A DNA stretch of 64,000 bases, from assembly GCF_009649955.1 (NCBI RefSeq), contig NZ_CP045875.1, positions 1,779,501 to 1,843,500 of the forward strand, given 5' to 3'. Shown one piece after another: positions 1 through 10,752 of this stretch. The notes beneath the pieces were generated by a model. It had not been told where the DNA came from. It ran no database searches and saw only the letters and a program-made list of their open reading frames with translations. Every line of letters begins with the position of its first letter. Position 1 is the first letter of the stretch. Position numbers and translations under genes: made by a program. The DNA is from Heliorestis convoluta. GTDB lineage: Bacteria; Bacillota; Desulfitobacteriia; Heliobacteriales; Heliobacteriaceae.

Positions 1-1
1 T

Positions 2-976
2 TTATTAAAACGCTCGAAAGAAACAGGCCTTGTCCGAGTTTATCCGATTGGTGCGATTACCAAGGGATTACAAGGACAAGAGTTGGCAGAAATGGCTGAC
101 ATGGCCTCTTGCGGTGCTATCGCTTTTTCCGATGATGGCAAGACCGTTGCTCGCAGCGATATTATGCGCCGAGCTCTTCAGTATTCCCAGATGTGTGAGC
201 GGTTGATCATTTGCCATTGTGAAGATGACGATCTCGTCCACGAAGGGGTAATGAATGAAGGCTACTGGTCTACCTTGCTAGGGCTTAAAGGCATACCTAC
301 TGTCGCCGAAGATATCATCGTGGCCCGCGATATTATGTTAGCAGAAGCTACCGGTGCATCGATTCATATTGCCCATGTGTCAACAGCCGGTGCTGTAGAA
401 ATCATCAAGCAGGCTAGAGCAAGAGGCGTTGATGTGACAGGTGAAGTTTGCCCTCATCATCTTGCCCTTACCGATGCAGCGGTGGAAGGATTCAACAGTG
501 CTACGAAAGTTAATCCACCCTTGCGGACGGAAAAAGATCGTCAGGCCTTGAAAAAAGGATTGCGTGATGGAACCTTGACGATTTTAGCAACCGATCATGC
601 CCCACATACTACGGAAGAAAAAGCACGTGAATATGCCTACACGCCTTTTGGTATCTCTGGCTTAGAAACAGCCTGGCCCATATACTGGCGTGAGTTAATA
701 GAAGATAAAGTTCTAACGGTAAACGAAATGGTAGCCGCATTAACAGTTCATCCAGCAGCGCGGTGCAACCTTCCGGGTGGCACTTTAGCAGTCGGCGCAC
801 CTGCCGATATAACAATCATTGATCCCCAGAGAGAAGAAACTGTCACCCTTGACGGTTGGGCTTCCCAAGGAAAAAACACACCTTTTCTTGGGTGGAAGCT
901 TCGCTCTTGGCCCATCTACACTCTTGTTGGTGGGCGCATTGTGATGAAGAATCGAGAAATTGTTGACGAATTGTAG
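2..976 (+). CDS. pyrC: Dihydroorotase, 5' end outside the window
   Basis: Dihydroorotase cyclises carbamoyl-aspartate to dihydroorotate in pyrimidine synthesis in the cytosol. The reading frame is open from base 2, so about the first 100 residues of a roughly 430-residue protein are missing and 324 are visible. Seen: a His-rich HIAHVS stretch, GEVCPHH (a metal-ligand region), and DHAPH near visible residue 198, which carries the catalytic Asp of the amidohydrolase fold. It ends with the family's usual tail of TPF-GW-L and a final beta-sandwich (VGGRIV). It is followed after 19 bases by carA, so it is part of a pyr operon. Confidence 0.96.
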   Translation, partial: LLKRSKETGLVRVYPIGAITKGLQGQELAEMADMASCGAIAFSDDGKTVARSDIMRRALQYSQMCERLIICHCEDDDLVHEGVMNEGYWSTLLGLKGIPTVAEDIIVARDIMLAEATGASIHIAHVSTAGAVEIIKQARARGVDVTGEVCPHHLALTDAAVEGFNSATKVNPPLRTEKDRQALKKGLRDGTLTILATDHAPHTTEEKAREYAYTPFGISGLETAWPIYWRELIEDKVLTVNEMVAALTVHPAARCNLPGGTLAVGAPADITIIDPQREETVTLDGWASQGKNTPFLGWKLRSWPIYTLVGGRIVMKNREIVDEL

Positions 977-995
977 ACTAATGGAGGGCATGGAC

Positions 996-2087
996 TTGAA
1001 AGGATACTTACTATTAGAAGATGGTTCTATCTGGGAAGGGAAAGCATTCGGAGCAACAGGACAGCAAACCGGTGAAGTCGTCTTCAATACTTCGATGACA
1101 GGATACCAGGAAGTGCTCACCGATCCTTCCTACTGTGGTCAAATTGTCGTGATGACTTATCCTTTGATTGGAAACTACGGTGTTAACAAAGATGACTTTC
1201 AGTCAAAGAAGCCTTCCTTACGTGGCTTCATCGTAAAAGAGTGGGCCCAAGAACCTTCTAACTGGAGATGTGAACAGCCTATCGATAGCTACTTGCGTCA
1301 GGAAGGGATTGTTGCTCTTGCTGAGATTGACACAAGAGCCTTAACTCGTAAAATTCGCAGTCATGGTGCACTGAAAGGTATCATTGTAAGCGGCCAAGAA
1401 GAGCTTAACATTCCTGCTCTTTTAGAACAAATAAAAGGTTCCCCCGCTATTTCTGAACAATCACTCGTTGAAGAAGTGACGACAAAAGAAGTCTATACCT
1501 TAAAGGGTGATGGCCCTCGTGTCCTAGTTATGGATTTTGGTGCCAAGCAAAGTATCATTTCTTCTCTTTACGAGCGCGGTTGTGAAGTTGTTGTAGTGCC
1601 AGCTACCACGTCAGTTGAAGACATAAAAGCATTGGACCCCGATGCAATTATGCTTTCCAACGGGCCGGGAGACCCTATGGCTGTTCCCTATGCCATTGAA
1701 ACAGTTCGTCAGCTCATTGGATACAAACCCATCTTTGCCATCTGCTTAGGACACCAGATCTTAGCTCTTTCATCGGGTGCCAAAAGCTACAAGTTACCTT
1801 TTGGCCATCGTGGTGGTAACCAGCCCGTTAAAGATTTATCAACAGGCCGCATCTATATTACAAGTCAAAACCACGGCTATGTGATTGATCAAGATACACT
1901 GCCTGAATACGTAGAAGTGACTCATATTAACATGAATGATAAATCCGTAGAAGGAATTCGCTTTAAGAATGCACCTGCTTTTTCAGTTCAATATCACCCT
2001 GAAGCAGGACCAGGACCCGGAGATTGCAACATGCTTTTTGATCAGTTCATAACAATGATTGACGAGAATCGTGAAAGGAAGGCCTAG
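996..2087 (+). CDS. carA: Carbamoyl-phosphate synthase small (glutaminase) subunit
   Basis: This subunit hydrolyses glutamine and passes ammonia to CarB for carbamoyl phosphate synthesis. The protein is 363 residues, normal for CarA. The N-terminal CPSase domain runs to about residue 180, then a class I glutamine amidotransferase domain with nucleophile Cys250 in ICLGHQ and His334/Glu336 in YHPE. I chose TTG at 996: GGAGGG at 983-988 sits 7 bases upstream and the product begins [10 protein letters not shown] as the family usually does. ATG 981 and 990 are in frame but too close to, or inside, that ribosome site. The stop lies one base before the carB ATG. Confidence 0.96.
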   Translation: MKGYLLLEDGSIWEGKAFGATGQQTGEVVFNTSMTGYQEVLTDPSYCGQIVVMTYPLIGNYGVNKDDFQSKKPSLRGFIVKEWAQEPSNWRCEQPIDSYLRQEGIVALAEIDTRALTRKIRSHGALKGIIVSGQEELNIPALLEQIKGSPAISEQSLVEEVTTKEVYTLKGDGPRVLVMDFGAKQSIISSLYERGCEVVVVPATTSVEDIKALDPDAIMLSNGPGDPMAVPYAIETVRQLIGYKPIFAICLGHQILALSSGAKSYKLPFGHRGGNQPVKDLSTGRIYITSQNHGYVIDQDTLPEYVEVTHINMNDKSVEGIRFKNAPAFSVQYHPEAGPGPGDCNMLFDQFITMIDENRERKA

Positions 2088-2088
2088 T

Positions 2089-5000
2089 ATGTCTGACAGA
2101 AAAGAATTGCGCAAAGTAATGGTAATTGGCTCTGGCCCTATCGTAATCGGGCAAGCCGCAGAATTTGACTATGCAGGGACACAGGCTTGTCGTGCGCTTA
2201 AAGAAGAAGGCTTTGAAGTTATTCTTGTCAACTCCAACCCAGCGACGATTATGACAGATGCCAACATTGCAGATCGGGTCTTCATTGAGCCATTGACACC
2301 TGATTTTGTGGAAAGAATCATACGACAAGAAAAACCAGATGGCTTGCTGCCAACACTGGGTGGACAAGTCGGTCTGAACGTAGCACGCATTCTTGCGGAA
2401 CGAGGTATCCTCGAAGAGCTGAACGTTCGTCTTTTAGGAACACCTTTGTCTGCCATTGAAAAAGCAGAAGATCGAGATCTTTTCAAGCAAATGATGGAAG
2501 AAATCGGCGAACCGGTTCCGCAATCAACGATTGTAGAGACCTTAGAAGATGCTGTCGCTTTTGCTGAAGAAGTAGGCTTTCCCTTAATTATCCGACCTGC
2601 CTACACCTTAGGTGGGACAGGCGGTGGAATTGCTAGTGATATGGAAGAATTCAAAGCAGTCGCTGTGCGTGGCTTAAAGCATTCTCCGATTAGCCAGATT
2701 CTTGTAGAACGCAGTGTAGCAGGTTGGAAAGAAATTGAGTTCGAAGTCATGCGCGACAGTGCTGACAACTGCATCACCATTTGTAGTATGGAAAACGTAG
2801 ATCCTGTGGGCATTCACACCGGTGATTCTATCGTTGTAGCGCCTACACAAACATTGTCGGATCGAGAATTCCAGATGCTTCGCGCTGCTTCTATTAAGAT
2901 TATTCGCTCACTAAAAATTGAAGGAGGCTGTAACGTACAGCTGGCCTTACATCCGGACTCTTTCGAATATATCGTCATTGAAGTGAATCCTCGTGTAAGC
3001 CGCTCTTCTGCTTTAGCCTCGAAAGCAACGGGATATCCGATAGCCAAAGTGGCGGCTAAAATCGCCATTGGTAAGACCCTTGATGAGATTCCCAATGCAG
3101 TTACCGGAAAAACCTACGCTTGCTTTGAACCAACCATCGATTATGTAGTCATGAAAATTCCTCGTTGGCCTTTTGATAAGTTCACAGGTGCTCACCGTCG
3201 TCTTGGCACACAGATGAAAGCGACAGGTGAAGTGATGGCCATTGAAAGAAATTTTGAAGCTGCTTTAATGAAAGCCATTCGTTCTTTAGAAATGGGTGTT
3301 GAAGGTCTCTATCAGAAAGGGTGGGACAAGCTTTCTGATGAAGATCTTACGAAAGCTCTCGTCGAAGCCGACGACCGTCGTTTGTTTGTCCTAGGCGAAG
3401 CTTTCCGTCGTGGTTGGACCGTTGCAAAAATCAACGAGATTACGGCGATAGATTTCTTCTTCCTCCACAAAATCAAAAATATTGTCACCATGGAAAATGA
3501 GTTAGCCACATATAAAGGCCAAACGGTAGAAGCCATTCCTCTAGACCTATTAACCAAAGCGAAAAAGATGGGCTTTGCCGATGCTGATCTGGCTCGAATT
3601 GTAGCTATCGACGAAGTAACGATTCGACAATATCGCCTGAATGAGAAGATTCAACCGGTCTATAAAATGGTTGATACTTGCGCCGCTGAGTTTGAAGCTG
3701 AAACGCCTTACTTCTACTCTAGCTATGAGAAAGAAGACGAAGCAAACGTTACGGACCGCCCCAAAGTGGTTGTACTTGGGTCTGGCCCCATTCGTATCGG
3801 TCAAGGTGTTGAGTTCGACTACTGCTCCGTTCATTCTCTCTGGGCCATTGCTGAAAGAGGTTACGAATCAATTATTATTAATAACAACCCAGAAACGGTA
3901 TCTACCGATTTCGATACAGCAGACCGCCTCTACTTCGAACCACTTCTCCCTGAAGATGTGATTCACATCTTGAACAAAGAAAAGCCTGAAGGTGTAATTG
4001 TACAGTTTGGTGGACAAACAGCCATTAACCTAGCAGCACCACTGGCTGAAGCAGGCTATAAGATTTTAGGGACATCTGTCGATGATATTGACCGTGCCGA
4101 AGACCGCGATCGCTTTGACCAAGTCTTGACGGAACTGGACATTGCAAAACCACCGGGAAAAACAGCTACATCTGTTGAAGGTGCCTTGGCTGTGGCCCGA
4201 GAAGTCGGTTATCCTGTACTTGTTCGTCCTTCTTATGTACTTGGCGGTCGAGCCATGGAAATCGTCTATAATGACGATGAACTGGTTGGCTATATGACAA
4301 CAGCTGTAGAAGTGAATCCCAAGCATCCTGTGCTTGTAGACAAATACATGATTGGAAAAGAAATCGAAGTTGATGCCATTGCCGATGGCGAAAGAGTGCT
4401 CATTCCTGGCATTATGGAACATGTCGAAAGAGCGGGCGTTCACTCCGGAGACTCTATCGCCGTCTATCCAGCGAACAACCTTTCCGAAAGAATTATTAAT
4501 ACAATTGTTGACTATACAACCAAGCTCGCTTTACACCTTAACGTTAGAGGCGTCTTGAACATTCAATATGTTCTCCATGACGATCAAGTCTATGTAATTG
4601 AAGTGAACCCCCGTTCTAGCCGTACAGTGCCTTATCTATCGAAAATTACCAATATTCCTATGATTAACATTGCGACGCGCATTATATTAGGCGAGACACT
4701 GGCGCAACAGGGTTATGAAGGCGGACTTGTACCACCACCACCTTACGTAGCTGTTAAAGTGCCTGTCTTCTCCTTCGGAAAATTGGTTGACGTTGAAACT
4801 TCCCTTGGACCTGAAATGAAGTCTACCGGGGAAGTGATGGGTGTCGATGCCAACTTCCACAAAGCTTTTTACAAAGCTTTAGTCGGTGGCGGCATGGACA
4901 TTCCAGAGAGTGGCACTGTTTTGGCGACCGTTGCTGATAAAGACAAAGATGAAGCTATCGCCATCCTCAAAGAATTCCACGAACTCGGATTCCCTATCAT

Positions 5001-5313
5001 CGCTACAGGCGGTACAGCAGAGGCTCTTCAAAAAGCTGGCGTACCTGTACAAGCTGTCAACAAGATTGGCGAAGGTTCACCCCATATTATTGACTTGATC
5101 AAAGAAGATAAGATTCAGCTCATTATCAACACCATGACAAGAGGAAAAGAACCGCAAAGAGACGGCTTTAAGATTCGCCGTGCTGCGGTAGAGCATTCCA
5201 TTCCTTGCTTAACTTCTTTAGATACAACTTCTGTTCTGTTACAAACGCTAAAGGAAATCCGCAAAGGCAATGATTTTGATATGATTCCTCTGCAAGAATA
5301 TTTGGCTCAATAG
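2089..5313 (+). CDS. carB: Carbamoyl-phosphate synthase large subunit
   Basis: CarB makes carbamoyl phosphate from ammonia, bicarbonate and two ATP, and feeds both arginine and pyrimidine synthesis. The 1074-residue length is the family standard. Two homologous ATP-grasp halves are visible. Each opens with a [11 protein letters not shown] or [11 protein letters not shown] nucleotide-site signature (about residues 10 and 560) and contains IEVNPR motifs. A C-terminal MGS-like domain follows residue 940. ATG 2089 was chosen because GAAAGGAAGG lies just upstream and [10 protein letters not shown] is a typical start; an in-frame ATG 30 bases earlier lies inside carA. It is translationally adjacent to carA. 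Confidence 0.97.
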   Translation: MSDRKELRKVMVIGSGPIVIGQAAEFDYAGTQACRALKEEGFEVILVNSNPATIMTDANIADRVFIEPLTPDFVERIIRQEKPDGLLPTLGGQVGLNVARILAERGILEELNVRLLGTPLSAIEKAEDRDLFKQMMEEIGEPVPQSTIVETLEDAVAFAEEVGFPLIIRPAYTLGGTGGGIASDMEEFKAVAVRGLKHSPISQILVERSVAGWKEIEFEVMRDSADNCITICSMENVDPVGIHTGDSIVVAPTQTLSDREFQMLRAASIKIIRSLKIEGGCNVQLALHPDSFEYIVIEVNPRVSRSSALASKATGYPIAKVAAKIAIGKTLDEIPNAVTGKTYACFEPTIDYVVMKIPRWPFDKFTGAHRRLGTQMKATGEVMAIERNFEAALMKAIRSLEMGVEGLYQKGWDKLSDEDLTKALVEADDRRLFVLGEAFRRGWTVAKINEITAIDFFFLHKIKNIVTMENELATYKGQTVEAIPLDLLTKAKKMGFADADLARIVAIDEVTIRQYRLNEKIQPVYKMVDTCAAEFEAETPYFYSSYEKEDEANVTDRPKVVVLGSGPIRIGQGVEFDYCSVHSLWAIAERGYESIIINNNPETVSTDFDTADRLYFEPLLPEDVIHILNKEKPEGVIVQFGGQTAINLAAPLAEAGYKILGTSVDDIDRAEDRDRFDQVLTELDIAKPPGKTATSVEGALAVAREVGYPVLVRPSYVLGGRAMEIVYNDDELVGYMTTAVEVNPKHPVLVDKYMIGKEIEVDAIADGERVLIPGIMEHVERAGVHSGDSIAVYPANNLSERIINTIVDYTTKLALHLNVRGVLNIQYVLHDDQVYVIEVNPRSSRTVPYLSKITNIPMINIATRIILGETLAQQGYEGGLVPPPPYVAVKVPVFSFGKLVDVETSLGPEMKSTGEVMGVDANFHKAFYKALVGGGMDIPESGTVLATVADKDKDEAIAILKEFHELGFPIIATGGTAEALQKAGVPVQAVNKIGEGSPHIIDLIKEDKIQLIINTMTRGKEPQRDGFKIRRAAVEHSIPCLTSLDTTSVLLQTLKEIRKGNDFDMIPLQEYLAQ

Positions 5314-5329
5314 GAAAGGCGGCGATTGG

Positions 5330-6151
5330 ATGCAGCCTCTAATCCATCAAGCCACTGTGCTGAACCATATAGAAGTAAAAAAAGATATTTTTCGAATTCA
5401 ACTCGTAGCACCTGAGCTGGCTCGCCGTTCTCGGCCGGGCCAGTTCCTCCAAGTTCGAGTTAGTGCTACTTACGATCCCTTGCTCCCTCGTCCCATTAGC
5501 CTTCATCATATTGATCCCCATGAAGGTACTGTTACTTTACTCTATCATCGGGTAGGAAGAGGAACAGCCCTCCTTGCACAGTGCAAAGCTGGTGAAAAGA
5601 TAGAGATCTGGGGTCCTTTGGGGCGTGGTTGGTCTTTACCTGGCGATAAGAACGTGCCTGCTCAATCGGTTGTTCCGATTTATGTGGCTGGTGGAATTGG
5701 AATTGCCCCACTTTTACCATTAGCAGAAGCTTGGTCCTCTGTAGGCAATCCTGGTATTTTGCTTTGTGGTGGACGTTGTGAAGAACAATTGGTTGCTGTC
5801 GATGATTTTAGAACAAGAGGTGTTTTCGTCGATCTGGCGACAGAAGATGGCTCTTGCGGTCACTATGGTCGAGTGACGGACCTATTCGATACCCTTCCTC
5901 TGCAAGGGCGCCAACCAATTCTATATACTTGTGGACCCATGGGAATGCTTAAAGCAATTCATGAACTGGCTACAGATAAAGGATGGCTTTGCCAAGTATC
6001 CCTAGAAGAGCGAATGGGCTGTGGTCTTGGTGCTTGTCTTTCCTGTGTCTGTAAGACAAAAGCAGAACAAGAAGGCAAAGTATGGACTCATAGCAAAATA
6101 TGTACGGACGGCCCCGTCTTCTGGAGCAAAGAGGTGATCTGGGATGGCTGA
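5330..6151 (+). CDS. pyrK: Dihydroorotate dehydrogenase 1B electron-transfer subunit
   Basis: PyrK carries FAD and a 2Fe-2S cluster and links the PyrD catalytic subunit to NAD+. The 273 residues show a ferredoxin-reductase fold: FAD-binding [10 protein letters not shown] and LPRPISLH near residue 40, the NAD-binding [12 protein letters not shown] near residue 120, and a C-terminal cysteine set in [12 protein letters not shown] plus a later Cys (KICTDG) for the cluster. ATG 5330 follows a GGAAAGG site in the carB-pyrK gap. The 3' end overlaps pyrD by 8 bases, which suggests translational coupling of the two subunits. Confidence 0.95.
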   Translation: MQPLIHQATVLNHIEVKKDIFRIQLVAPELARRSRPGQFLQVRVSATYDPLLPRPISLHHIDPHEGTVTLLYHRVGRGTALLAQCKAGEKIEIWGPLGRGWSLPGDKNVPAQSVVPIYVAGGIGIAPLLPLAEAWSSVGNPGILLCGGRCEEQLVAVDDFRTRGVFVDLATEDGSCGHYGRVTDLFDTLPLQGRQPILYTCGPMGMLKAIHELATDKGWLCQVSLEERMGCGLGACLSCVCKTKAEQEGKVWTHSKICTDGPVFWSKEVIWDG

Positions 6152-7055
6152 TCTAGCTGTAAATCTTGGCGGCCTAGCCATGAAAAATCCTGTAACAACG
6201 GCTTCAGGGACTTTCGGCTTTGGTGTTGAATTTGAGCCTTTTGTAGATTTGCGTCGCTTAGGTGCAATTGTGGTAAAAGGAACCACTTTAGAAGGGCGAG
6301 AAGGCAACGCCACACCGCGTATGGCTGAAACAGCAGCCGGAATGCTCAATGCCATAGGCTTGCAGAATCCTGGTATTGAAGCTTTTATTAAAAATCACTT
6401 GCCTCCTTTAGAGCCTCTTGGAACACCTGTTATTGTCAATATCAGCGGAAACACACTAGAAGAGTATGGAGATCTTACTGCAATTATTGACCAATGTGCA
6501 GGCATTGCAGCCATTGAAGTCAACATCTCTTGCCCCAATGTGAAGCAAGGTGGCATTCAGTTCGGAACTTCCCCTTGTATGGCTGCTGATGTGACAAAAA
6601 TGGTACGAAAGCATACCAATAAGCCTGTCATCGTGAAGCTTTCGCCGAATGTCACCGATATTACAGAAATGGCGAGAGCTGTGGAAGATGCCGGTGCTGA
6701 TGCAGTGGCCTTAATTAACACTCTCTTAGGTATGGCCATTGATGTGGAACGAAGACGACCTCAGTTGGCCAATACCTTTGGTGGTCTGTCGGGACCTGCT
6801 GTGAAGCCAGTGGCTTTACGAATGGTTTATCAAGTTTACAAAGCTGTATCTCTTCCTATCTTAGGGATGGGTGGCATTATGTCCTCGCGAGATGCCCTTG
6901 AATTTATCATGGCTGGTGCTACTGCTGTCGCTGTTGGTACAGCCAACTTTACCAACCCGCGAGCTACAATGGATATTGTGGAAGGAATTGAATCTTTTTG
7001 TGAGAGAGAAGGCCTCTCCTCTATCCAAGAATTAATTGGAGCGGCCCATACGTAA
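6144..7055 (+). CDS. pyrD: Dihydroorotate dehydrogenase class 1B catalytic subunit
   Basis: This FMN enzyme oxidises dihydroorotate to orotate and works with PyrK. The 303 residues are typical. Seen: [13 protein letters not shown] near the N-terminus, VNISCPNV (about residue 130, holding the catalytic Cys of class 1B enzymes), [17 protein letters not shown] and a late [13 protein letters not shown] phosphate-binding loop. It begins inside the pyrK 3' end. It is the last gene of the operon: a strong terminator starts 27 bases after the stop, so pyrF and pyrE, which often follow, must lie elsewhere if present. Confidence 0.96.
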   Translation: MADLAVNLGGLAMKNPVTTASGTFGFGVEFEPFVDLRRLGAIVVKGTTLEGREGNATPRMAETAAGMLNAIGLQNPGIEAFIKNHLPPLEPLGTPVIVNISGNTLEEYGDLTAIIDQCAGIAAIEVNISCPNVKQGGIQFGTSPCMAADVTKMVRKHTNKPVIVKLSPNVTDITEMARAVEDAGADAVALINTLLGMAIDVERRRPQLANTFGGLSGPAVKPVALRMVYQVYKAVSLPILGMGGIMSSRDALEFIMAGATAVAVGTANFTNPRATMDIVEGIESFCEREGLSSIQELIGAAHT

Positions 7056-7082
7056 CAAGGGAATATGACTATGACTGCGTAG

Positions 7083-7118
7083 AGCCCCCATAATCGATGG
7101 ATTTATGGGGGCTTTTTT
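7083..7118 (+). terminator. Intrinsic terminator of the pyr operon
   Basis: An 11-bp perfect stem (AGCCCCCATAA with TTATGGGGGCT) encloses a nine-base loop and is followed by a run of T. It lies 27 bases after pyrD on the same strand. Confidence 0.93.
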
Positions 7119-7129
7119 CCGTTTCTAAA

Positions 7130-7158
7130 TAAAAAAAACCTCCCTGTGTCAGGGAGGT
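7130..7158 (-). terminator. Intrinsic terminator of the MFS gene
   Basis: Read on the minus strand this is ACCTCCCTG, a three-base loop, CAGGGAGGT and eight T. It sits 40 bases past the stop of the convergent transporter gene. Confidence 0.92.
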
Positions 7159-7198
7159 AGATTCGTACCGTAAAAAGGCGAAGTAAGGAGTGTAGACT

Positions 7199-8416
7199 TT
7201 ACGCCAAGGCTTTCTTGCCCGAAGGCTCTTCAACAGGTGCTTTTAGCATGATAGAGAGGACTGTTGCAACGGCAGCCAAGGCTGCTGCAACAATGTATGC
7301 AACGGTGTAGGTGCCTGTAGAATCGACCATATAGCCAGCTAACATAGGACCGAAGACACCACCAACACCCCAACCAGTGAAAACAACACCATAGTTGGTA
7401 CCAAGGTTTTTCGTTCCATAGTAGTCTGCTGTTGTAGCAGGCACTAGAGCAATGGATGCACCATAGGCAAAACCAACAACAATGAGAGCTGCAGCAATCA
7501 TGTAGGGGGAGTCTAAGAAGTTAAGTACTCCTAAGACAATAGCAGCAGGTGCGAAAACAAAGGTCATCGTTTTGGTTCGACCTAATTTATCAGATAAAGC
7601 ACCAGACATTAAGCGACCGCCTGCATTGGCAATTGCAAGAATAGCGACAAGGATAAAGCCCCAGTTAGCGCCACTTAGACTCATAATTTTCGCAGCATGA
7701 CCAATTACCATTAAGCCAGACATGGCAATGCACGCAAATATAAACCAGAGATAGTAGAATTGAGGGGTTCGAGTCATTTCGCTAACACTGTACTGGCGGG
7801 CCTGCGCTGTGACAGCAGATGCGCCGGCACCAGGACTTGTACTTTCTTGTGCTGGTGGAGGAACAAGAAATTGAGCGAGTAGTACACTAACAACGGTAAA
7901 AGCAATACCAAGAATTAAGAATGATTGCTGGATACCATAGGTATTTAACAGGTATGATGCCAATGGAGAAGCGTAGACAGCAGCTCCACCAAAACCTGTA
8001 ACAACAATTCCTGTAATTAAGCCTTTCTTCTCTGGTGGGAACCATTTAATGGCTGCAGGCGTAGCAGCAGCATAGGCCAAACCAATCCCTGAACCAGTTA
8101 AAATTCCGAAAGAGAGCATAACCATTGTTGGTGAGGGATAGAGACTGGCAATGATCAATCCGATACCACAAAGAGCACCACCTACGGTCGCTACAATGCG
8201 AGCTCCATAACGGTCTTGCATACGACCGGCAGGCCACATCAACAAGGCAAACATAGCAATGGCCAAGGTGTAAGGCAGCGTGGCCTCTGTGTTTGTCCAT
8301 TGCAGCTTCTCGGTCAGTTCTTTGGCGAAAACACTCCAAGTATATAGGATACCGAGTGTAAGGTTAATCCCAAATCCAGCTAATACGACTAACCAGCCAC
8401 GATATGATGAATTCAT
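7199..8416 (-). CDS. MFS transporter, oxalate/formate antiporter type
   Basis: A 405-residue integral membrane carrier with about twelve hydrophobic segments. The N-terminus (GWLVVLAGFGINLTLGILYTWSVF) and the loop between the second and third segments (WPAGRMQDRYGAR) match the OxlT-like branch of the major facilitator superfamily, which exchanges small carboxylates; the substrate here is unknown. A polar central loop (about residues 190-215) divides the two six-helix halves. ATG 8416 is preceded by AGGAGG on the minus strand. The gene stands alone, with its own promoter candidate 260 bases upstream and its own terminator. Confidence 0.88.
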   Translation of the reverse strand: MNSSYRGWLVVLAGFGINLTLGILYTWSVFAKELTEKLQWTNTEATLPYTLAIAMFALLMWPAGRMQDRYGARIVATVGGALCGIGLIIASLYPSPTMVMLSFGILTGSGIGLAYAAATPAAIKWFPPEKKGLITGIVVTGFGGAAVYASPLASYLLNTYGIQQSFLILGIAFTVVSVLLAQFLVPPPAQESTSPGAGASAVTAQARQYSVSEMTRTPQFYYLWFIFACIAMSGLMVIGHAAKIMSLSGANWGFILVAILAIANAGGRLMSGALSDKLGRTKTMTFVFAPAAIVLGVLNFLDSPYMIAAALIVVGFAYGASIALVPATTADYYGTKNLGTNYGVVFTGWGVGGVFGPMLAGYMVDSTGTYTVAYIVAAALAAVATVLSIMLKAPVEEPSGKKALA

Positions 8417-8667
8417 TAGTTTCCTCCTTCATTGTTGCAACGGAGCACATCAATATGTTTTTGATAACATATTGAACGATCGAGCTTCTACAGCCATTGG
8501 TACATACGTTGCTTTCAGCGTTCTTGTTCTAAACTGCGAAAAAATGTTTTTAAAATGAAGACCCCATAACATGGCTGATAGCCCGAAGAAATTTTTATTT
8601 TTCTCTAGTTTTCCTTTGCGATTCTCTGTCTATGTTCTTGCTAACATTTTCCCTCCCTCGCCATAAC
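8417..8667 (-). other. Long 5' leader of the MFS gene
   Basis: About 250 bases separate the predicted transcription start from the ATG. Near the 3' end is an inverted repeat, CAATATGTT at 8451-8459 and AACATATTG at 8466-8474, which could be an RNA hairpin or an operator. No coding frame with a ribosome site was found here and I cannot match the leader to a known riboswitch. Confidence 0.4.
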
Positions 8668-8675
8668 CGTTTAAC

Positions 8676-8704
8676 ATTGTATAGGATCTGACAGAAAAGA
8701 ACAA
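8676..8704 (-). promoter_or_regulatory. Candidate promoter of the MFS gene
   Basis: On the minus strand TTGTTC, 17 bases, TACAAT. The spacing is ideal and the -10 box differs from consensus at one position. It lies just downstream of rqcH, reading away from it. Confidence 0.5.
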
Positions 8705-8770
8705 GTATTTACAAAAAATTTACGTAATTAAGATATTACACATTTTTTTGAACTTTCAAGTATATCACTG

Positions 8771-10567
8771 TTATCTTTGGAATGAGCCTTCTACAATGCT
8801 TTGAGGGTTAACCCAAAGGGTCTGTTGATGATCATAGATGACAAAGCCTGGCTTGGCACCTGTTGGCTTGCGTACATAACGACGTTCCGTATAATCGACA
8901 GGCACTTTTGCACTTTGACGACCTTGGCTATAGTAGGCTGCGTAGGTGGCTGCTTTTTCAAGAACAGATAAGGGTATTTCTCTACCATCACGTCGTGGAA
9001 TGAGCACGTGAGCGCCTGGTATATCTTTGGTGTGTAACCACAGGTCTTTATCTCGTGCTACTTTCATCGTTAGGTAGTCGTTTTGACGATTGTTGCGCCC
9101 TACCAAAATGGTCCAGCCTTCGGGATGAAGAATTGTCAGTGGTTCTGGAAGTGGGGCTGCTTTTTTGTCCTTTTGTCCTTTTTTCTTGTTTGAATGCTTT
9201 TTGGTACTTTTTTGTTCCTTTTCTCTCGGTAAGTAGCCTTCTTGAATTAGTTCTTGCTTGATTTCGAAAAGATCTTCTATTGTTTCACTTTGTTCTAATG
9301 TGGTCAGTACGGAACTAACATAGCGAAGATCGTCTTTTGTTTTTGTGAGCTGTTCTGTTGCTTGGAGGACTGTTGCCGTTGCTTTGTTATAACGGCTGTA
9401 AAAGGTTTGGGCATTTTCTGTCGCTGAAAGAGCGGGATCTAGGATAATGGTGTGACTTACTTCGGGCTTTTCTAGATCGGTGGCTACGAAAACTTCTTCA
9501 CCACCTTGTAGCTTGTACAAGTTGGTAAAGATAAGATCGCCCCAGGTACGACAGATTAGATCTTTTTTTGCTTCTTCAATATCTTGTTCTTGGCTTTTTT
9601 GCTTTCGTTGTAGCTTATCCCACTCGGCGGCAACTTTTTTTTGAAGGCTTTGACGAAAGATATTTCTTTTTTCTAGATCTACTTTGCCCAGATAAAAGCC
9701 ATCTACTGTTTCATTAAGGCTCCCTTTTTCTTCTTCATATACTTTGCTGAGATGATGAAGGGGCCAGGGAGAGAAAGTTTTTAAGGTTTCTCCTTCTCTG
9801 TATATCTTGCCTTTAATATCTTTTTCTTCAAAAATTTGCAGTAACTCTTGCAAAGCGATAATGATACGACGAAACTCATAGTTGCCGCAATGGCCTACTT
9901 TGATTTGCTCATCCAATTCAGCACGATAACAAATTTCTCGGGCTGTTTCTGGACTTAAGCCTGCGACATTTTCTTGCAGGCTTTTTTGTACCTTTTTATC
10001 GCCGTCTTTATAAAGAATTTGGGCTAGCTCTTCATCGGTTAAAGGATGGGGTGCTACTTTGTTTTGTGCTGGTGGTAAAAGGTACTGACGCCCTGGTAAA
10101 ACTTCGCGATGGCGACTGATGGCATGGCTATATCGTCGTACGCCATCAACGATTTGTCCTGTTTTTTTATCCAGTAGAATCAGGTTCGAGTGACGGCCCA
10201 TGATCTCTAGAATTAGTTTTTTCTCTGTTCGGCCTCCTAACTCGTCTTTGCCCTCTATGGTGATCATTACAATTCGTTCCCAAGGGATTTGCTCGATCTT
10301 TTGTATGCGTCCTCCTTCAAGATGCTTGCGTAATACCATGCAAAAAAGAGGTGGTTGCGCTGGATTTGCTTTGTTCACTTTGGTGAGGTGTAATCGAGCC
10401 GTCATCGCATGGGCCGATAGCAACAAACGCCAATTCTTGCTACCAGTTCTTCCTATAAGATGAACTTCTTCTGGTTCAGGTTGAACAATCCGATCAATTC
10501 GCCCTGACGGAAGGAGATCTTCCAATTCTTGAATAAGGGCCTGTAATGTGATTCCATCTAAAGCCAC
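8771..10567 (-). CDS. rqcH: Rqc2/NEMF-type ribosome quality control factor RqcH (FbpA/NFACT family)
   Basis: RqcH binds stalled 50S-peptidyl-tRNA complexes and recruits tRNA-Ala to add C-terminal alanine tails that mark the nascent chain for proteolysis. The protein has 598 residues, close to the family norm near 570. Order: NFACT-N domain from residue 1 (MALDGITLQALIQEL), helix-hairpin and coiled-coil region about 290-460, a Lys-rich linker, and the NFACT-R (DUF814) domain near 470-560 with GWTILVGRNNRQND and DLWLHTKDIPGAHV. The start is GTG 10567, with a TCCTCC complement (AGGAGG) correctly spaced upstream. It is divergent from the Ca2+ ATPase gene. Confidence 0.93.
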   Translation of the reverse strand: MALDGITLQALIQELEDLLPSGRIDRIVQPEPEEVHLIGRTGSKNWRLLLSAHAMTARLHLTKVNKANPAQPPLFCMVLRKHLEGGRIQKIEQIPWERIVMITIEGKDELGGRTEKKLILEIMGRHSNLILLDKKTGQIVDGVRRYSHAISRHREVLPGRQYLLPPAQNKVAPHPLTDEELAQILYKDGDKKVQKSLQENVAGLSPETAREICYRAELDEQIKVGHCGNYEFRRIIIALQELLQIFEEKDIKGKIYREGETLKTFSPWPLHHLSKVYEEEKGSLNETVDGFYLGKVDLEKRNIFRQSLQKKVAAEWDKLQRKQKSQEQDIEEAKKDLICRTWGDLIFTNLYKLQGGEEVFVATDLEKPEVSHTIILDPALSATENAQTFYSRYNKATATVLQATEQLTKTKDDLRYVSSVLTTLEQSETIEDLFEIKQELIQEGYLPREKEQKSTKKHSNKKKGQKDKKAAPLPEPLTILHPEGWTILVGRNNRQNDYLTMKVARDKDLWLHTKDIPGAHVLIPRRDGREIPLSVLEKAATYAAYYSQGRQSAKVPVDYTERRYVRKPTGAKPGFVIYDHQQTLWVNPQSIVEGSFQR

Positions 10568-10752
10568 CTTGTTTATCCTCCTTTTAAGTCACTTGATCAT
10601 ACCATGGTCTCTTTGGTAGGAGCAATTGAGAAATTGTATTGTTATAACTTCCTTTATTCGAGGGACTTCTCACTGGACACTATGCATGGAAAGCTTTTCC
10701 TGATCATAGTCATTAGACAAAGAGGTAAGGGCTCTAGTTGAGGAGGATGGTC

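Noticed and set aside
3641-3961. 106-codon frame inside carB
   Set aside because: Shifted shadow of carB, without a ribosome site or known motifs.
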